From assembly GCA_001899005.1 (NCBI GenBank), contig MKUW01000028.1:276022-340021 (forward strand): a stretch of 64,000 bases of DNA. The letters are read 5' to 3'. This document shows positions 15,388 through 23,602 of the stretch, piece after piece (the first letter of the stretch is position 1; each line of letters opens with the position of its first letter). The DNA comes from Chloroflexi bacterium 44-23 (GTDB lineage Bacteria > Chloroflexota > Anaerolineae > Anaerolineales > Anaerolineaceae). The translations under genes were made by a program, and so were the position numbers. The notes below the pieces were generated by a model. It was given only the letters and a program-made list of their open reading frames with translations. It was not told the origin of the DNA and made no database searches.

Positions 15388-17160
15388 ATGCGAATGTCTC
15401 AATTTTTCAATCAAACACTACGAGAATCTCCCAGCGAAGCACAAACACCTGGGACAGAATTCTTGATCCGGGCCGGCTATATCCGCCAACTGGCAGCCGG
15501 TATCTTCACCATTATGCCGCTTGGAAAAAAGTCTATCACTCGCATTGAGAACATCCTGCGCCAGGAAATGAACCGTATTGGCGGCCAGGAATTGAGCATG
15601 CCGATCGTGCTCCCGGCAGAAATCTGGAAGGAATCTGGTCGCTGGTACCAGATCGGTGCAGAGATGGCCCGCTTCAAAGATCGTAATGGGCGCGAAATGG
15701 TGCTGGCAATGACACACGAAGAAGTTGTCGCCGATCTTGTCCGCCGTGAAATCCGATCTTACAAGCAGCTACCGCGACTCATTTACCAAATCCAAACCAA
15801 ATTCCGGGATGACCCCCGACCGCGCGCCGGCCTTATCCGTGTCCGTGAATTCACCATGAAAGATAGCTATAGCCTTGATCGCGATTGGCAGGGGCTGGAA
15901 AAACAATACCAGGCACATTACCAGGCTTATTTCACCATCTTCCGGCGCTGCGGGCTGGAGGTAATCTCCGTCCAGGCAGATACCGGTATGATGGGCGGAA
16001 AAGTAGCTCATGAATTTATGTTCCTCAACCCCTTTGGAGAGGACACAATTATCTTCTGCCCGGCCTGTGGCTACACAGCCAACCGTCAAGTAGCGCAATT
16101 TCATAAACCGGTACAGCCCGCGGAGGCGGAAAAAGAACGGGTTTTAGTCCACACCCCCGCTCGCAAAACAATTGAGGACCTGGCAGAATACTTGAACATC
16201 ACTGCCAGTCAAACCGCCAAAGCCGTCTTTTTAATGGCTACATTGGTGCAAGGTGAGCAGGAAAAGCAGGAAGTCATCATGGCGATTGTACGTGGCGATA
16301 TGGAATTAAATGAAACCAAATTAGCCCACGCCATTCATGCCAGTGATTTGCGGCCGGCAACTGAGGAAGAGATTCTAGCAATCGGCGCTCAACCCGGTTA
16401 TGCTTCCCCAATCGGATTAGAAAAAGGAATCATTGTCGTTGATGATCTTATCCCTCAAACAGCCAATCTCGTGGCAGGTGCCAACCGAGTGGATTACCAT
16501 TTTACCAATGTTAATTACGGTCGAGACTACACCGCAAAGATCATCACCGACATCGCTGCAGCCCATGCCGGCGACGCCTGTCCCCATTGCCAGCAGCCAC
16601 TACAAGCTCAAAGAGGGATTGAGGTTGGCAACATCTTCCAATTGGGTACACATTACTCCGACGCATTTGGCTGCACTTTCCAGGACGAAAATGGGGACCT
16701 GCAACCAGTGGTTATGGGATCGTATGGGATTGGCATCGGGCGCTTATTAGCCTGCGTGGCAGAGTCTCACCACGACGATAATGGCTTAATCATGCCGGTT
16801 AGTATTACACCATTTCTGGTGCATTTGATAGTTCTGCCTTCTAAGAATAGCTCACGGCCGCTGGAAACAGCTGAAGCACTTTACCAGCAACTCACTCAAG
16901 CCCGCATCGACGTTTTGTACGATGATCGTCAGGAAAGTCCTGGGGTGAAGTTCAAGGACGCTGATCTGATCGGAATTCCTCTGCGAATAACGGTATCGGA
17001 AAAAGGTCTTGTCAACGATTCGGTTGAATTCAAGCTGCGTCATGAACAGGATCGTAGCCTGGTAGCGCTTGATGAAATCCTCACAAAAATTATGCAAGCC
17101 ACGTTGATTCTGGACCGCCAGATTGCCCAAACAATAAAAGAAGAAAAGTATTTAGGGTAG
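15388..17160 (+). CDS. proS: Prolyl-tRNA synthetase, bacterial type with editing insertion
   Basis: This 590-residue class II synthetase charges tRNA(Pro) with proline. Motif 2 reads FRDDPRPRAGLIRVREFTMK and motif 3 GSYGIGIGRLLACVAE. Between them lies the inserted YbaK-like domain (about 235-385), which in bacterial ProRS deacylates Ala-tRNA(Pro). The C-terminal anticodon-binding domain (about 475-590) includes LYDDRQESPGVKFKDADLIG. Length and order match the long bacterial ProS form. It follows the AlaX gene after 5 bp with a GAAGGA site, so two enzymes correcting alanine-related mischarging are produced together. Confidence 0.96.
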   Translation: MRMSQFFNQTLRESPSEAQTPGTEFLIRAGYIRQLAAGIFTIMPLGKKSITRIENILRQEMNRIGGQELSMPIVLPAEIWKESGRWYQIGAEMARFKDRNGREMVLAMTHEEVVADLVRREIRSYKQLPRLIYQIQTKFRDDPRPRAGLIRVREFTMKDSYSLDRDWQGLEKQYQAHYQAYFTIFRRCGLEVISVQADTGMMGGKVAHEFMFLNPFGEDTIIFCPACGYTANRQVAQFHKPVQPAEAEKERVLVHTPARKTIEDLAEYLNITASQTAKAVFLMATLVQGEQEKQEVIMAIVRGDMELNETKLAHAIHASDLRPATEEEILAIGAQPGYASPIGLEKGIIVVDDLIPQTANLVAGANRVDYHFTNVNYGRDYTAKIITDIAAAHAGDACPHCQQPLQAQRGIEVGNIFQLGTHYSDAFGCTFQDENGDLQPVVMGSYGIGIGRLLACVAESHHDDNGLIMPVSITPFLVHLIVLPSKNSSRPLETAEALYQQLTQARIDVLYDDRQESPGVKFKDADLIGIPLRITVSEKGLVNDSVEFKLRHEQDRSLVALDEILTKIMQATLILDRQIAQTIKEEKYLG

Positions 17161-17255
17161 TTTTTTTGAAAATTGTAGTGGGTAATGGGTTAAAGCGGCG
17201 GGGTCACTCTTCCTCTTTACTCAGCACTTCTTTCTCATTACCCTTCTAACAGTTT

Positions 17256-19127
17256 TTACGGAGCAAACAAAACATTCTGCTGCAAAAACCGTTCTACCCG
17301 CGGGTAGAAATCCAGCAGGGTCTCTTGCTTGCGAAAACCGTGGCCTTCTCCGGGATATAACTTATAAAGATAAGGCACTCCGCTGCGCTGCAGACTGGCG
17401 ACGATCTCCTCCGATTGACTGGGGGGCACCACTTTATCTTCTTCACCCTGAAAAATTGCCAGTGCATCCTGGATTTTATCTGCATGAAATACGGGTGACC
17501 AGTCGTGATATTTCTTAGCAGCTTCCGGCAGGGTACCAATCAAAGAAGCATTATAAAATGCTTCAAATTTATGAGTGTCCTGATCCAGCAGAAAAAGATT
17601 GCTGACCCCATACAAACAGATGCCTGCTTTGAATAATCCAGGGTATCGGATCAACGCATTAAGCACGGTATAGCCGCCAGCGCTCCCACCGCGGATGATC
17701 AGCTGTTTTGGGTTAGCTAATTTCTGATCAATTAATGCCTGAGCTGCTCCAGCAGCATCCAGAACATCCAAATATCCCCAATTCTTATCCAATTTATGGC
17801 GATACTCATTCCCATAACCGCTGCTGCCGCGATAATTGACTGCCAGCCAGGCATAACCACGCGAAGTAAAATAGCTAATTTCTGAGCTGAAAGCAGCTAC
17901 AGTCTGAGATGTCGGTCCGCCATGAATGTATACAATTGCTGGCGGTAAACCTTCCGATTGATAATTTGGATTGGCGGGGTTGTAATAGATACCATGCACC
18001 AACGAGCCATCCTCTGCCTTCCAGGAAATCGCTTTTGGCTCAGGAAGGTATTCGGGAGGGACATTTTCAGCTGTGCTGCGGGCTATCACCTGCCAACCTG
18101 TTGCAGAGCTTATTATCACTCGCGGTGATATTTTGGCGCTGCTGGCAATTAATGCGATTTGCCCGGCACTGGAAACAGAGATTTGCTGCAGCCAGGAATA
18201 TTCTGGGACAGGGATTTGTTCCGGTTTTTGATCTGAGATCGCGATTTTCCATAAAGTTGCGAAACCATTTTGATATTGTATAAAAACGATATTTTGACCG
18301 TCCGGCTGCCAGGCATAGGCACGCATTCCTTGCACCCAGGCAGGCCCCATCAAATGAATTTCATCCGAGACGTAAAGATCGCGTTTTTGACCGTTAGCTA
18401 AATTAACCAACACCAATGCATCCCAATTACCACGGCTGGTAATGTAACTAAGATATTTCCCGTCCGGTGAAAATTCGGGCTGGAAAATCACTTCGTTCTC
18501 CATACCCGCAATTTGGGTAACATTTGTCAATTGCAGCAAATTTCCAGGAGTCACTTTGCCCATTTTCAACCGTGTTTGATCCCAGGGCATATCAGGATGA
18601 TCCCACTCAACCCACGCTATTGACGTGCCATCCGGGTGCCAGGCTGGTTGCATATAAAAATCAGATCCGCTCATCAATTTCTGCGGCCACAGACTGCCGC
18701 CGGAATCAACCACCGCCAATGCGTCATTGGTCCTATCGGAAAACACAAATACCACCCATTTGCCATCCGGTGATAAAGCCGGTGAGGCAACATTTCCGTA
18801 AGCAGGTGTGATTGCCTGTTCGAACCCAAAACCAAGGTTTCTTGTATAAAGTCTGCCATCTTTTCCACAAAAAAAGACTGTATCATCAGTCAGCGCAAAT
18901 TCGCCTCCGCCATAACCCACCCCCCCTTGACAGGCTATCTCTGGATTTAGATCTCTTCCTGGTTCACCGGGTCTGGCAGCGACCAGAGCACCGTACCCCG
19001 AGCGGCCTTCCAGCCATATCAGAGTTGTGCCATCTTTATTCCAACCTACTTCCGTGAGCCTGATATCCTGGCTGAGCATTCTCGCTGTGATTGGGCTTTC
19101 CCATAAGCCAAATGGTCTTGATTTCAT
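17256..19127 (-). CDS. S9-family prolyl oligopeptidase-like peptidase
   Basis: This 623-residue protein has an N-terminal beta-propeller with repeated blades (LSPDGKWVVFVF, FSPDGKYLSYIT and similar PD40 units, about 20-360) and a C-terminal alpha/beta-hydrolase domain. The catalytic residues are Ser482 in GGSAGGY, Asp564 in GEEDKVVPP and His596 in GEGHGFRK. It matches the dipeptidyl/acylaminoacyl-peptidase branch of S9. No signal peptide is seen, so it is probably cytoplasmic and recycles peptides. It converges on proS, and thioredoxin lies just upstream in the same direction. Confidence 0.92.
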   Translation of the reverse strand: MKSRPFGLWESPITARMLSQDIRLTEVGWNKDGTTLIWLEGRSGYGALVAARPGEPGRDLNPEIACQGGVGYGGGEFALTDDTVFFCGKDGRLYTRNLGFGFEQAITPAYGNVASPALSPDGKWVVFVFSDRTNDALAVVDSGGSLWPQKLMSGSDFYMQPAWHPDGTSIAWVEWDHPDMPWDQTRLKMGKVTPGNLLQLTNVTQIAGMENEVIFQPEFSPDGKYLSYITSRGNWDALVLVNLANGQKRDLYVSDEIHLMGPAWVQGMRAYAWQPDGQNIVFIQYQNGFATLWKIAISDQKPEQIPVPEYSWLQQISVSSAGQIALIASSAKISPRVIISSATGWQVIARSTAENVPPEYLPEPKAISWKAEDGSLVHGIYYNPANPNYQSEGLPPAIVYIHGGPTSQTVAAFSSEISYFTSRGYAWLAVNYRGSSGYGNEYRHKLDKNWGYLDVLDAAGAAQALIDQKLANPKQLIIRGGSAGGYTVLNALIRYPGLFKAGICLYGVSNLFLLDQDTHKFEAFYNASLIGTLPEAAKKYHDWSPVFHADKIQDALAIFQGEEDKVVPPSQSEEIVASLQRSGVPYLYKLYPGEGHGFRKQETLLDFYPRVERFLQQNVLFAP

Positions 19128-19148
19128 CGATTGATCCTTTTTTATCGG

Positions 19149-19466
19149 TTAATCCAAATATAAACCAAAGATATCCATTAATGATTGCAACGATTTATAA
19201 CCGGTCACCCGTTCTTTTAATTCGCCATCTTTGATAAGAATCACAGTCGGTACTCCCATGACCATATATTGTGCGGCGATATCCGCGTCTTGATCTACGT
19301 TTATATGACCCAGCACCATCTTGTTCTGCCATTGGCTGGCCAGTTTTTCCAATTCGGGTTCCAGACGTTTACATGGTACACACCACTCTGCCCCAAATTC
19401 CACCATTACCGGCAGCTCTGATTCTGATAGAAACTTGTTGAAATTGTCTTGTGTTAGTTCAATCAT
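19149..19466 (-). CDS. Thioredoxin
   Basis: This 105-residue protein has the full thioredoxin fold. The redox site reads WCVPC (residues 28-32) instead of the usual WCGPC, the cis-proline region is MGVPTVILI and the interior VDQDADIAAQY is typical. The Gly-to-Val change inside the CxxC loop may shift the redox potential. A perfect GGAGG lies 5-6 nt before the ATG. It is followed after 21 bp by the S9 peptidase gene, so the two may share a transcript. Confidence 0.94.
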   Translation of the reverse strand: MIELTQDNFNKFLSESELPVMVEFGAEWCVPCKRLEPELEKLASQWQNKMVLGHINVDQDADIAAQYMVMGVPTVILIKDGELKERVTGYKSLQSLMDIFGLYLD

Positions 19467-19595
19467 ATATCCTCCGACTGATTGATTTTTAATTTGTGCT
19501 GGTTACAATAAGAGTATAGCGGATGCAGGTCAAATTGTCAGCTTGATTCGTATTTTTTGTTTTGCCATATTCAAAACTCTGACTAAGAGGATGAG

Positions 19596-20084
19596 ATGAA
19601 TATATTTGAAATTCGGGAAATAACAGCAGAAGATAGAGAATGGATCAGCCGTTGGATGGTTTTTCAATGGGGGGCAGAATATGTGATCGCGCATGATGAA
19701 ATAATTTACCCGGCTGATTTACCTGGATTTATTGCCTTTGATAGCATGACCCTTGATCCTAAAGGATTAATTACTTTCCGATTTGGCCCGGATGGTTGTG
19801 AGATCATCACACTTGATTCGTTGCAAGAGGGAATTGGCATCGGTAATGCATTGATTGAAGCTGTAACAGAGAGAGCTCGCACTGAGGGTTGCCAAAGATT
19901 ATGGCTGGTGACTACCAATGATAACCTCAGTTCCCTTCGCTTTTATCAAAAACGAGGTTTCCGTATTACGAAGGTGAACGTCGGTGCGGTTGACCGCGCT
20001 CGCAAGCAGAAACCGGAAATCCCGGAAATCGGGGATCAAGGCATCCAAATTCGCGATGAGATTGAATTGGAAATGCAACTCTAA
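19596..20084 (+). CDS. GNAT-family N-acetyltransferase
   Basis: This 162-residue protein has the acetyl-CoA pyrophosphate loop (LQEGIGIGNALIEAV, a variant of Q/RxxGxG/A) and the following AlaThr/Asn-rich strand LWLVTTNDNLSSLRFYQKRGF, which is the hallmark C-terminal half of GNAT enzymes. The substrate is unknown. AAGAGGATGAG precedes the ATG. It is divergent from the thioredoxin gene, with a 129-bp shared upstream region. Confidence 0.88.
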   Translation: MNIFEIREITAEDREWISRWMVFQWGAEYVIAHDEIIYPADLPGFIAFDSMTLDPKGLITFRFGPDGCEIITLDSLQEGIGIGNALIEAVTERARTEGCQRLWLVTTNDNLSSLRFYQKRGFRITKVNVGAVDRARKQKPEIPEIGDQGIQIRDEIELEMQL

Positions 20085-20196
20085 ATAATCTCATCAGGTT
20101 TGTTTTCAACGTGAAGTAACAGATCATTCGCGGCTTTCCTTCGAAAATTGCATTGCTGCACTATAATTAGCTGAATATTTTCAAGCCGGAGTGAAT

Positions 20197-20829
20197 ATGT
20201 ATTATTTATCGCAAGGAATCATTTTTGGTTTATACGCTGCTATTATGCCGGGGCCGATGCAGGCCTTTATCATTTCGCAAATCTTTAAAATCGGTTGGCG
20301 TCGGGCGCTTAAGCTGGCATTCATTCCATTATTTTCAGATGGGCCGATCATGCTCACTTTGCTGCTTATTCTCTCGCAATTACCAACCTGGTTCATTTCC
20401 GCGCTGAGAATTGCCGGCGGTTTTTACATCCTTTACCTGGCTTGGGATGCCTACCATACAGCTAAAATAAACGACAACCCCATTACCTCGCCCGGCCAGC
20501 TAAATGGCAATCAAAATAGTTTTTTCAATGGTGTGGCGATGAATTTGCTCAATCCAAATGTCTACATCTTTTGGAGTACCATCGGAGTGCCCAATATTCT
20601 GGCTGGCTGGCAGCAGTCAGCCCTGCATGGGCTGGCTTTTTTGATCGGCATGTATGGCACCATGATCCCGTCAGTCATGGTTTGGATTGCAGCATTTGGC
20701 CGTGTTAGTCTGCTCAAGGCCGAAACTCGTAAGGTAATTGCCACCTTGATTGCCGTCCTACTGTTGCTCATCGCAATCAACATGGTCATGAGTGGTGTCT
20801 CCAACCTGACGAACGGTACTCGCATTTAA
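20197..20829 (+). CDS. LysE-family translocator (amino acid/metabolite exporter)
   Basis: This 210-residue integral membrane protein has six helices and the LysE/RhtB N-terminal motif (GIIFGLYAAIMPGPMQAFIISQ), where PGP in helix 1 is diagnostic. The NLLNPNVYIFWSTIG segment in helix 4 is also conserved. A GTG occurs 6 nt earlier in frame, but GGAG sits 5 nt before the ATG at 20197, which decides the start. A TATAAT box lies at 20162-20167. The exported solute is unknown. Confidence 0.9.
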   Translation: MYYLSQGIIFGLYAAIMPGPMQAFIISQIFKIGWRRALKLAFIPLFSDGPIMLTLLLILSQLPTWFISALRIAGGFYILYLAWDAYHTAKINDNPITSPGQLNGNQNSFFNGVAMNLLNPNVYIFWSTIGVPNILAGWQQSALHGLAFLIGMYGTMIPSVMVWIAAFGRVSLLKAETRKVIATLIAVLLLLIAINMVMSGVSNLTNGTRI

Positions 20830-20836
20830 TTTTTGC

Positions 20837-20865
20837 TTGCCGTCTGGGTTGCTATCAGGCATAAT
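20837..20865 (+). promoter_or_regulatory. Promoter of the transglycosylase/rRNA methyltransferase operon (leaderless)
   Basis: TTGCCG (20837-20842), a 17-bp spacer and CATAAT (20860-20865) are followed 6 nt later by the ATG at 20872. Only AAGG is present directly before the start, so the first gene of the four-gene operon is predicted to be translated from a leaderless mRNA. Confidence 0.5.
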
Positions 20866-20871
20866 CAAGGT

Positions 20872-21981
20872 ATGCAATATTCAAAAAACAATCAATTTCA
20901 ACTTTCTCATGGCTTGCTCAATTTTCCAGTTTTTATGCCGGATGCAACCTTTGGGTTGGTGCGCGCAGTAGATAGTAACGATTTGGAATTGGCTGGAATT
21001 CAAGCCGTGGTCATGAACGCTTTTCATCTCATGCAAAAACCGGGTAGCACAACTATCCAGGCTTTGGGAGGTCTGCATAAAATGAGCGGCTGGCGCCGAC
21101 CGATCATTACAGATTCAGGCGGCTTTCAAGCCTATTCTCTTATCCGCCAGAATCCCAAATTTGGAAACATGACCTCGCGTGGTATCAACTTTCAACCCGA
21201 AGGCTCCAGCCGTAAATTTCAATTGACACCTGAAAAGAGCATTCAATTACAAGTTGCTTATGGATCCGATGTGGTCATCTGTCTGGATGATTGCACGCAT
21301 GTAGACGCTCCCTTCGAAGATCAGCAAGAGTCTGTTCAACGCACGATTGCCTGGGCAAAACGCTGCCGAAGCACATTTGACCTGCTAATCAAACAGAAGA
21401 ACTTCTCTCAGGAAGAGACCCCAAAAATTTTTGGGGTCATCCAAGGCGGCGGTGTTCCGGAACTGCGTCGTGAATGTGCCCAGGCCCTGTTATCAATCGG
21501 CTTTGACGGCTTTGGTTATGGCGGCTGGCCGTTGGATGGCGAGGGGAACTTACTGACTGATATTTTGGCCTATACCCGTTCACTGATTCCGGCAGAATTT
21601 CCTATGCATGCCCTTGGTATTGGCCATCCATACAATGTGACTGCCTGTTATGATCTGGGATACGGCATCTTTGATTGTGCTATGCCAACCCGCGATGCCC
21701 GCCATGGGCGATTGTATACATTTGCCTTTCCGCCTACCGACCCGCAAGCCGGATTGAGTGGAAAGTGGCTTCAATATCTGTATATTAATGATGAAGAACA
21801 CATTAAATCATCAGAACCAATCGATGGCGGCTGTGACTGCCTGACCTGTACCCGCTTCTCACGCGGGTATCTGCGCCATATTTTTAAGATGAATGATGGC
21901 TTGTATGCCCGGCTGGCAACCATTCACAATTTACGATTCATGACCCGTTTGACGGATCGCATCCACCTGAGACAAATATGA
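20872..21981 (+). CDS. tRNA-guanine transglycosylase (TGT) family enzyme, divergent
   Basis: This 369-residue protein aligns along its length with bacterial Tgt, which exchanges guanine 34 of Tyr/His/Asn/Asp tRNAs for preQ1 or queuine. Seen are TDSGGFQAYS (substrate aspartate), LDDCTH, FGVIQGG, the nucleophile region YGIFDCAMPTRDARHG and the zinc site CDCLTC with a distant His in ATIHNLRF. It differs from canonical Tgt at the base-recognition loop: GGL or GGV becomes GGW (FGYGGWPLDGEGN). The acidic loop is also changed and a longer insert precedes the zinc site. The frame extends 13 codons upstream into the promoter, so the ATG at 20872 is chosen. It is the first gene of a four-gene overlapping operon with rRNA methyltransferases, and a YhhQ-type precursor transporter lies 4 kb away, supporting a 7-deazaguanine substrate. 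Confidence 0.9.
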   Translation: MQYSKNNQFQLSHGLLNFPVFMPDATFGLVRAVDSNDLELAGIQAVVMNAFHLMQKPGSTTIQALGGLHKMSGWRRPIITDSGGFQAYSLIRQNPKFGNMTSRGINFQPEGSSRKFQLTPEKSIQLQVAYGSDVVICLDDCTHVDAPFEDQQESVQRTIAWAKRCRSTFDLLIKQKNFSQEETPKIFGVIQGGGVPELRRECAQALLSIGFDGFGYGGWPLDGEGNLLTDILAYTRSLIPAEFPMHALGIGHPYNVTACYDLGYGIFDCAMPTRDARHGRLYTFAFPPTDPQAGLSGKWLQYLYINDEEHIKSSEPIDGGCDCLTCTRFSRGYLRHIFKMNDGLYARLATIHNLRFMTRLTDRIHLRQI

Positions 21982-22781
21982 AAGAGAATCTCGAGCTTCT
22001 CATCCAGGAGGTTCAACGCAACAGCAAGTACCGCCATATTGATCGCCAATTAATCGAAAATGTGGCAATTTTAGAGACAGCAAAGGGCCGCTCATTTAAA
22101 GATTCAGTCAAAGCCGTACGCAATAAACTGCACCAGATCGCCAACGCCTATCAACCAACCAGCATATCGTATACCAAAATCATTGAAAAAATGATCAGCT
22201 TGCCCACCGATCTTAAACATCCCTCAGTGCGCACTTTCTGTCAAGAAACCATGCGACTGCACACTTCCACCCGTGAGCGCTTGCCCGAGCTCGAGACCTT
22301 CTTTCTGACTTCCCTGGGTTCGATGGCACCAATCACATCACTATTGGATGTTGCTTGTGGCCTGAATCCGCTGGCGCTGGCCTGGATGCCCACAACTCCT
22401 GACGTGCGGGTTTACGCCTGTGATGTTTTTGGAGATCAAATTGATTTTCTCAATCGCTTTTTTACATATTTTGGTATCAATGGCCAGGCTTTTAGCTGTG
22501 ATTTAACCCAAACCATACCTGAGATAGAGGTTGACGTGACTTTTATTCTTAAAACGATCCCCTGCCTGGAGCAAATCGATAAAAACATCGCTCCGCGTTT
22601 ATTGGCAAATATTAAATCCAAAAATTTGCTGGTCAGCTTTCCTACGCGTTCACTGGCCGGCCAGGGGAAAGGCATGCGTCAGAATTACAATCAACATTTT
22701 CAAGAAATTGTCAACGGGCACAATTGGCGAATCAGCCAATTTTCTTTTTCGAATGAAGAGGCTTATTTAATCCAAAAATGA
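21978..22781 (+). CDS. Arm/Rmt (FmrO)-family 16S rRNA G1405-N7 methyltransferase homologue, paralogue 1
   Basis: This 267-residue protein matches the Arm/Rmt aminoglycoside-resistance methyltransferases along its whole length. It has an N-terminal helical RNA-binding part with SKYRHID, then HTSTRERLPEL (95-105), SAM motif I LLDVACGLNP (122-131) and the C-terminal SFPTRSLAGQGKGM (220-233), nearly identical to the RmtB signature. Enzymes of this family add m7 to G1405 in helix 44 of 16S rRNA and block 4,6-disubstituted deoxystreptamines. All named signature blocks are kept, so it is predicted active. The start overlaps the TGT-family stop (ATGA) and the end overlaps paralogue 2 in the same way. 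Whether it gives resistance or is a housekeeping modifier cannot be told from sequence. Confidence 0.88.
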   Translation: MKENLELLIQEVQRNSKYRHIDRQLIENVAILETAKGRSFKDSVKAVRNKLHQIANAYQPTSISYTKIIEKMISLPTDLKHPSVRTFCQETMRLHTSTRERLPELETFFLTSLGSMAPITSLLDVACGLNPLALAWMPTTPDVRVYACDVFGDQIDFLNRFFTYFGINGQAFSCDLTQTIPEIEVDVTFILKTIPCLEQIDKNIAPRLLANIKSKNLLVSFPTRSLAGQGKGMRQNYNQHFQEIVNGHNWRISQFSFSNEEAYLIQK

Positions 22782-23602
22782 ACGAGGAAACAGTTACAAC
22801 CGAGCAGATCGAGGAAATGATTGCCGAGATCTTAACTTCCAGCAAGTACCGCGATCTTTCCATTCCACACGCCACTTTACTGGATCTGTTCAGGCAGGAG
22901 CTGCCAAACCATAAACGCACAAAAGAATTGAAACAGGCGGTTAAAACCAAACTGCATCGTATAATAGCACCCTATTTAGGCGACCCCGATTACAACCAGG
23001 CTGCCATCGATCTGGACAATGCTGCCAAAAACGGGGAGCAAGCGTTCTACAGCTTTTGCCATGAAATGCTGGCCAGCCACGCCTCTACCCGTGAACGCCT
23101 GCCAATCATGGAGCATTTTTACGAGCAGATTTTTAACCAAACAGGCATGCCTGCAACGATTCTCGACCTGGCCTGTGGTCTTAACCCATTTTCCTTGCCC
23201 TGGATGCATCTGCCTCCCTCAAGCAGCTACTATGCTTTTGATCTGCATCAACCGCGCGTGAGCTTGATTAATCGTTTCCTTAAGCATATGCAACGGCCAG
23301 AATTAGCAGTCTGTAGTGACATTTTGGTTGATCCTCCTCAAGTTGGGGCGGATGTGGCTTTCTTTTTTAAAGAAGCCCACCGCTTTGAACAACGCCAACG
23401 GGGCAGTAACCGTTCCTTTTGGCTTTCTCTACCGGTCAAGACTCTGGTTGTTTCGTTACCGTCAATCAGCCTGAGTGGCAGGCATGATAAGATTAGTCAG
23501 CATCAAAGGCTGGTAGTTGACGCAATCGGCAACTTCGACTGGCCGATGACCGAGATTAGGATTGGCAGCGAACTGATTTTCATTATCAACAAGGCAGTAT
23601 GA
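22778..23602 (+). CDS. Arm/Rmt (FmrO)-family 16S rRNA methyltransferase homologue, paralogue 2 (diverged C-terminal motif)
   Basis: This 274-residue protein is a second copy of the same family, with SSKYRDLS, HASTRERLPI (101-110) and motif I ILDLACGLNP (128-137). The C-terminal block equivalent to SFPTRSLxGxGKGM reads SLPSISLSGRHDKI (226-239), losing the Arg and the Lys-Gly-Met of the signature. The SAM site looks intact, but the RNA-contact region is altered. It may therefore have a different target base, act as a partner of paralogue 1, or be a weak enzyme. It overlaps both neighbours by 4 bp, which points to fixed stoichiometric expression rather than a decaying duplicate. Confidence 0.85.
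   Translation: MNEETVTTEQIEEMIAEILTSSKYRDLSIPHATLLDLFRQELPNHKRTKELKQAVKTKLHRIIAPYLGDPDYNQAAIDLDNAAKNGEQAFYSFCHEMLASHASTRERLPIMEHFYEQIFNQTGMPATILDLACGLNPFSLPWMHLPPSSSYYAFDLHQPRVSLINRFLKHMQRPELAVCSDILVDPPQVGADVAFFFKEAHRFEQRQRGSNRSFWLSLPVKTLVVSLPSISLSGRHDKISQHQRLVVDAIGNFDWPMTEIRIGSELIFIINKAV

Noticed and set aside
17180..17243. GGGTAATG/CATTACCC inverted repeat between proS and the S9 peptidase gene
   Set aside because: Eight pairs with a 48-nt loop and no T run; too weak to call a terminator.
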